Positions 6,197 through 8,857 of a DNA stretch of 8,857 bases are shown here, one piece after another (positions within the stretch are counted from its first letter, which is position 1; each line of letters begins with the position of its first letter). The stretch lies in NCBI GenBank assembly GCA_944391275.1, contig CALXSZ010000069.1, positions 1-8,857 on the forward strand, written 5' to 3'. A program made the position numbers and the translations under genes. The notes below the pieces were generated by a model. The model had not been told where the DNA came from. It ran no database searches and saw nothing but the letters and a program-made list of their open reading frames with translations. The DNA comes from an uncultured Syntrophomonadaceae bacterium. Lineage in GTDB: Bacteria; Bacillota; Syntrophomonadia; Syntrophomonadales; Syntrophomonadaceae.

Positions 6197-6949
6197 TTAT
6201 TGATGATGTGGGTTGGTAGGCCACCAGCGTCCCATATCCGGACATTTTACTCGACAACGTCCTTTCCGGAAGACAACAATCGCGCTGGTGCAGGCGTGGC
6301 TCAGGTAAACGGCAAACCGGGTATCATCTTCTTCTACCCCTTCAGGAACTTCAATTTCCCGCACGGTATACAATCCGGGAGGCAGATAACTGAACACCGC
6401 TTCACCCCGTTCATTGGTTTCAGCCGTCCGAATTAAGCGGCCTTGAAAATAAATTCCCATGACAACGTCGGCAATTGGATTGTGGCAAGCGTCAAATTTA
6501 AAAACCTTAATTTTTAGATTACAACCGTTGCAATTCCTTGGTCGCGGCGGCCAATGGTGCGGCGGCCAAGGGCAAGGACCGGGTCGCGGTGGCCGCATAC
6601 CCCCAAAATCCTCGATACCTCCTGGTTGAAAGAAAGCATCTGTCCCATCCTGCGGCGCATCATCCATTCCGGTTTCTCCTATTTCTGGGTCTAAAAGCTC
6701 TTCTCTGGGTTCAATCCCTCCTGGAGGGGGCGGGGGGATCGGCGGTTGAAAATCATTCTCATCAAACCAGGGAGGCGGCGGGGGAGAACAGGAATCGCAT
6801 CCGTCATTTCCCCAAGGATGGCCACACCAATCATCTTCGAAGTCGGTTTCATAAGCTAATTGTTTTACTTGAAACGGCTGATCGCCAATGTGTACGCGAA
6901 GCGGAGGTCGCCGACATCTTCTCCGTCTATTATGACAACATCTCCTCAT
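6197..6949 (-). CDS. Cys/Pro/Arg-rich protein with one SpaA-like (prealbumin-fold) domain; function unknown
   Basis: The 250-residue product has three parts. Residues 1-20 are very basic, with eight Arg and Cys at 4, 5 and 12. Residues 40-140 are low-complexity, with proline runs at 56-60 and 72-76, tryptophans, acidic stretches, and CDSC (51-54) and CNGC (140-143) pairs. Residues about 143-228 form a SpaA/Cna-B-like beta domain: NLKIKVFKFD at the first strand, TNERGEAVFSYLPPGLYTVREI at the diagnostic turn, and FAVYLS near the end. There are 13 cysteines overall. There is no signal peptide, membrane helix or LPXTG-type sorting signal, which is odd for a domain usually found in pilins and surface adhesins. 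The ATG at 6949 follows AGGAG (6959-6963) at 9 nt. The gene has its own terminator and a candidate sigma-K-like promoter. A spore coat or exosporium protein would fit (inference); otherwise hypothetical. The domain call is fairly firm. Confidence 0.8.
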   Translation of the reverse strand: MRRCCHNRRRRCRRPPLRVHIGDQPFQVKQLAYETDFEDDWCGHPWGNDGCDSCSPPPPPWFDENDFQPPIPPPPPGGIEPREELLDPEIGETGMDDAPQDGTDAFFQPGGIEDFGGMRPPRPGPCPWPPHHWPPRPRNCNGCNLKIKVFKFDACHNPIADVVMGIYFQGRLIRTAETNERGEAVFSYLPPGLYTVREIEVPEGVEEDDTRFAVYLSHACTSAIVVFRKGRCRVKCPDMGRWWPTNPHHQ

Positions 6950-6982
6950 AAGACATTTCTCCTTTTTCTTTCCTTACTACGT

Positions 6983-7011
6983 TAATTTATGCCAAATCAT
7001 GACTTTTCGTG
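6983..7011 (-). promoter_or_regulatory. Candidate sigma-K-like promoter of the SpaA-domain gene
   Basis: On the minus strand, CATAAATTA (6983-6991) fits the sigma-K -10 pattern CATAnnnTA at every fixed base and is preceded by G. A CAC (7009-7011) lies with its AC exactly 17 nt upstream, as in the sigma-K mAC -35. Read as a sigma-A promoter the same region scores poorly (TTCACG, 16 nt, CATAAA). The predicted start near 6976 would leave a short leader with the ribosome site. The pattern is short, so chance matches occur. Confidence 0.4.
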
Positions 7012-7041
7012 AATTATTCGGCTCGTTTTAAAGGAAATGAT

Positions 7042-7082
7042 AAAAAAACTTCCAGAATTACCTAGAATTCCGGAAGTTTTTT
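7042..7082 (-). terminator. Rho-independent terminator after hslU
   Basis: An 11-bp perfect stem (7043-7053 with 7072-7082) continues after one mismatch into five more pairs (7055-7059 with 7066-7070), leaving a 6-nt loop. On the minus strand it is followed by TTTTTTT (7042-7048). It begins 15 nt after the hslU stop. The plus strand also shows T6 at 7077-7082, so it could act in both directions. Confidence 0.9.
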
Positions 7083-7097
7083 CGAAAGAATTTTTCA

Positions 7098-8513
7098 TCA
7101 TAAAATGTAACGGGACAGATCCTCATCCTCCACAATAGCTTGTAAGCGCTCCGCTACGTATTTTTGATCAATCACAAACGTCTCTTCCTCCAAATAGACC
7201 GTATCAAACAGCAGATCTTCCAACACTTTTTCCATAATCGTGTACAGTCTCCTCGCGCCAATATTTTCCGTCTTCGTATTGACTCGTGCGGAAACCTCCG
7301 TGATATAGTCCAACGCTTCTTCCGTAAACTCAATATGCAGCCCTTCGGTTTCTAAAAGAGCGGTATACTGTTTGACTAACGAATTATGCGGTTCAATTAA
7401 GATCCGTTTGAGATCGTCTTTTCCTAAACTTTCCAATTCTACGCGAATCGGAAAGCGCCCTTGCAATTCGGGGATCAAATCCGAAGGTTTACTGACGTGA
7501 AAAGCGCCTGCAGCAATAAACAAAATATGATCGGTTTTTACCGGGCCGTATTTCGTCACAACCGTCGTCCCTTCTACGATCGGGAGAATATCCCGTTGGA
7601 CGCCGCCGCGGGAAACATCCGGCCCGCCATGACTGCTTCCTCCGGCGATTTTATCAATTTCATCCAAAAAAACGATCCCGTTTTGCTCTACCCGTCGGAT
7701 TGCTTCTTCTTCAACCGATTCATTCTCAACGAGCTTAGCCGCCTCTTCAGCAGTCAAAATTTTTCGCGCTTCTGCGACTTTCACTTTCATTTTTCGGGTT
7801 TTCTTGGGCATCATTCCACCCAGCATTTCTTGCATATTAATATTCATTTGATCCATCCCTGTTCCTGGGAACAGATCGCCAAGCGGAGCGCTTTTGGCCT
7901 CCGTTTCGATTTCCACTTCTTCGTCTTCTAATTCCTGCCGCCTGAGCTTTTGATAAATAATTTCCCGTTGGTTCAATTCTTCCGGCGTGGTTTTCGGTTC
8001 AGGAGCGTGATTACGGTTTAACATCATACTAGCCTGCTGCATCCAATAGTCTAGCGAATTGCTCTGTTGAGCCTGCGAAGAAGGGGATTTTCGGCGGGGC
8101 ATTAAATAGTCCACCAACCGTTCCTCCGCCCGTTTTTTCGCGCGTTCCTCGACGGTTTCCAACTTCTCTTCCTTGACCATACGCACACAGACGTCTAGTA
8201 GTTCCCGAATCATAGATTCTACATCGCGTCCGACATAACCGACTTCGGTAAATTTACTGGCCTCCACCTTAATAAATGGGGCCTTGACGATCTTGGCTAA
8301 TCTTCTGGCAATTTCGGTTTTTCCGACGCCCGTCGCCCCGATCATAATAATATTTTTGGGATAGACTTCGTCTTTCATCTCCTCTGGTAAAAGACGGCGC
8401 CGATAGCGATTGCGCAGAGCAATCGCTACTGCTTTTTTCGCTTGCCGCTGCCCGATAATATAACGATCTAATTCCGCCACAATTTCATGTGGCGTTAAGG
8501 TTTGATCAAGCAT
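7098..8513 (-). CDS. hslU: ATP-dependent protease ATPase subunit HslU (ClpY)
   Basis: HslU is the AAA+ unfoldase of the HslUV protease; its hexamer caps the HslV peptidase rings and threads substrates in. The 471 residues are close to the Bacillus ClpY length. Visible features: N-terminal LTPHEIVAELDRYIIGQ (6-22), Walker A GATGVGKT (59-66), pore loop GYVG (92-95), a charged intermediate domain (about 110-240), Walker B FLDEIDK (282-288), the SRGGVQRDILPIVEG segment, arginine finger in QGRFP (R353), sensor-2 IGARRL (418-423), and the DLSRYIL C-terminus that inserts into HslV. The ATG at 8513 follows GGAGGG at 5 nt. An in-frame start at 8573 would overlap hslV by about 50 nt and add residues the family lacks. 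hslV ends 11 nt upstream, so the two are co-transcribed. Bacillus places codY next; here a terminator follows directly. The intermediate domain carries an extra Ser/Gln/Asn-rich stretch at about 143-170. Confidence 0.98.
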   Translation of the reverse strand: MLDQTLTPHEIVAELDRYIIGQRQAKKAVAIALRNRYRRRLLPEEMKDEVYPKNIIMIGATGVGKTEIARRLAKIVKAPFIKVEASKFTEVGYVGRDVESMIRELLDVCVRMVKEEKLETVEERAKKRAEERLVDYLMPRRKSPSSQAQQSNSLDYWMQQASMMLNRNHAPEPKTTPEELNQREIIYQKLRRQELEDEEVEIETEAKSAPLGDLFPGTGMDQMNINMQEMLGGMMPKKTRKMKVKVAEARKILTAEEAAKLVENESVEEEAIRRVEQNGIVFLDEIDKIAGGSSHGGPDVSRGGVQRDILPIVEGTTVVTKYGPVKTDHILFIAAGAFHVSKPSDLIPELQGRFPIRVELESLGKDDLKRILIEPHNSLVKQYTALLETEGLHIEFTEEALDYITEVSARVNTKTENIGARRLYTIMEKVLEDLLFDTVYLEEETFVIDQKYVAERLQAIVEDEDLSRYIL

Positions 8514-8524
8514 TTTTCCCTCCG

Positions 8525-8857
8525 TTATTTTCCTACGGTCGCAACGCTTACGTTGTGATTCGTATAAACGCAAATATCCGCGGCGATATGCAAGGCCGCT
8601 TCTACAATCTGACTCGCGTCCATGTCCGTATAAAGCATCATAGTGCGAGCTGCCGCTAAGGCATAGGATCCGCCCGACCCAATGGTCGCAATTCCATCAT
8701 CCGGTTCGATCACTTCTCCCGTTCCGGAAAGAATCAATAGATGATCCGCATCCGCCACAATCAACAAGGCTTCCAGTTGTCGCAGTATTTTGTCGCTTCG
8801 CCATTCTTTGGACAAATTGACAGCCGCTCGCATCAAGTTCCCATTATCCTGACGCAA
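8525..8857 (-). CDS. hslV: ATP-dependent protease peptidase subunit HslV (ClpQ), C-terminal part
   Basis: HslV is the proteasome-like N-terminal-nucleophile peptidase of HslUV. About 111 C-terminal residues are in the window, of a usual 175-180; the missing N-terminus holds the catalytic Thr, so its presence cannot be checked here. The visible part matches the family along its length: NLMRAAVNLSKEWRSDK, LRQLEALLIVAD, LLILSGTGEVIEPDDGIATIGSGGSYALAAA, and the ending AADICVYTNHNVSVATVGK. GSGGSYALAAAR is the classic HslV segment near the rear of the active-site ring. The reading frame is open to the window edge, so the true start lies beyond 8857. It is the upstream gene of an hslV-hslU operon, with 11 nt between the stop and the hslU start. 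Confidence 0.96.
   Translation of the reverse strand: MRQDNGNLMRAAVNLSKEWRSDKILRQLEALLIVADADHLLILSGTGEVIEPDDGIATIGSGGSYALAAARTMMLYTDMDASQIVEAALHIAADICVYTNHNVSVATVGK

Noticed and set aside
6905..6949. Arg/Cys-rich N-terminus of the SpaA-domain protein as a signal peptide or lipobox
   Set aside because: No hydrophobic core follows the basic residues and there is no L-x-x-C context.
6538..6951. 137-codon plus-strand frame opposite the SpaA-domain gene
   Set aside because: The minus-strand frame has a ribosome site, terminator and recognisable domain; the plus frame has none.
7461..7931. 156-codon plus-strand frame
   Set aside because: It is antisense to hslU, which is conserved throughout this interval.
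1..8857. CRISPR arrays, insertion sequences, tRNA or rRNA genes
   Set aside because: No regularly spaced repeats, transposase-like frames, terminal inverted repeats or cloverleaf-type sequences were seen.

Overview
The window looks like a chromosomal segment of a low- to mid-GC Gram-positive bacterium of the Firmicutes, probably Clostridia-like. The support is indirect: strong AGGAGG-type ribosome binding sites, near-consensus sigma-A promoters, AT-rich spacers, an HslU with the conserved SRYIL tail, a SpaA/prealbumin-like domain protein, and a MacB-type exporter without the periplasmic HlyD-type partner of Gram-negative systems. No mobile element, CRISPR array, rRNA or tRNA was seen. Nothing allows a species assignment.

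Layout, left to right. (1) 1-886, minus: N-terminal part of an elongation factor G, cut by the window edge, with a near-consensus promoter (975-1003). (2) 1123-1602, plus: a hotdog-fold acyl-CoA thioesterase, divergent from fusA, with its own promoter (1061-1089). (3) 1599-6027, minus: a tightly packed four-gene operon, transcribed in the order ABC ATPase, exported Ig-like-repeat protein with a C-terminal membrane anchor, FtsX/MacB-type permease, Sfp-type 4'-phosphopantetheinyl transferase. Junctions are 1 nt, an 8-nt overlap and 5 nt, and each downstream ribosome site lies inside the preceding gene. The operon ends head-on against the thioesterase; the two stop codons share the TTAA at 1599-1602, and no terminator is visible there. 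(4) 6197-6949, minus: a Cys/Pro/Arg-rich protein with one SpaA-like domain, its own terminator (6141-6183), and an upstream sequence resembling a sporulation sigma-K promoter (6983-7011). (5) 7098-8857, minus: hslU and the C-terminal part of hslV, closed by a strong terminator (7042-7082).

How they may work together. HslV and HslU form the ATP-dependent two-component protease. The ATPase and permease should form a MacB/LolCDE-like mechanotransmission ABC complex. The repeat protein encoded between them, with a signal peptide and a C-terminal anchor, is the likely extracellular partner. The coupled PPTase activates carrier proteins by adding phosphopantetheine, and its place in this operon is unexplained. 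The most unusual elements are this ATPase/repeat protein/permease/PPTase cassette and the signal-less SpaA-domain protein with a mother-cell-like promoter.
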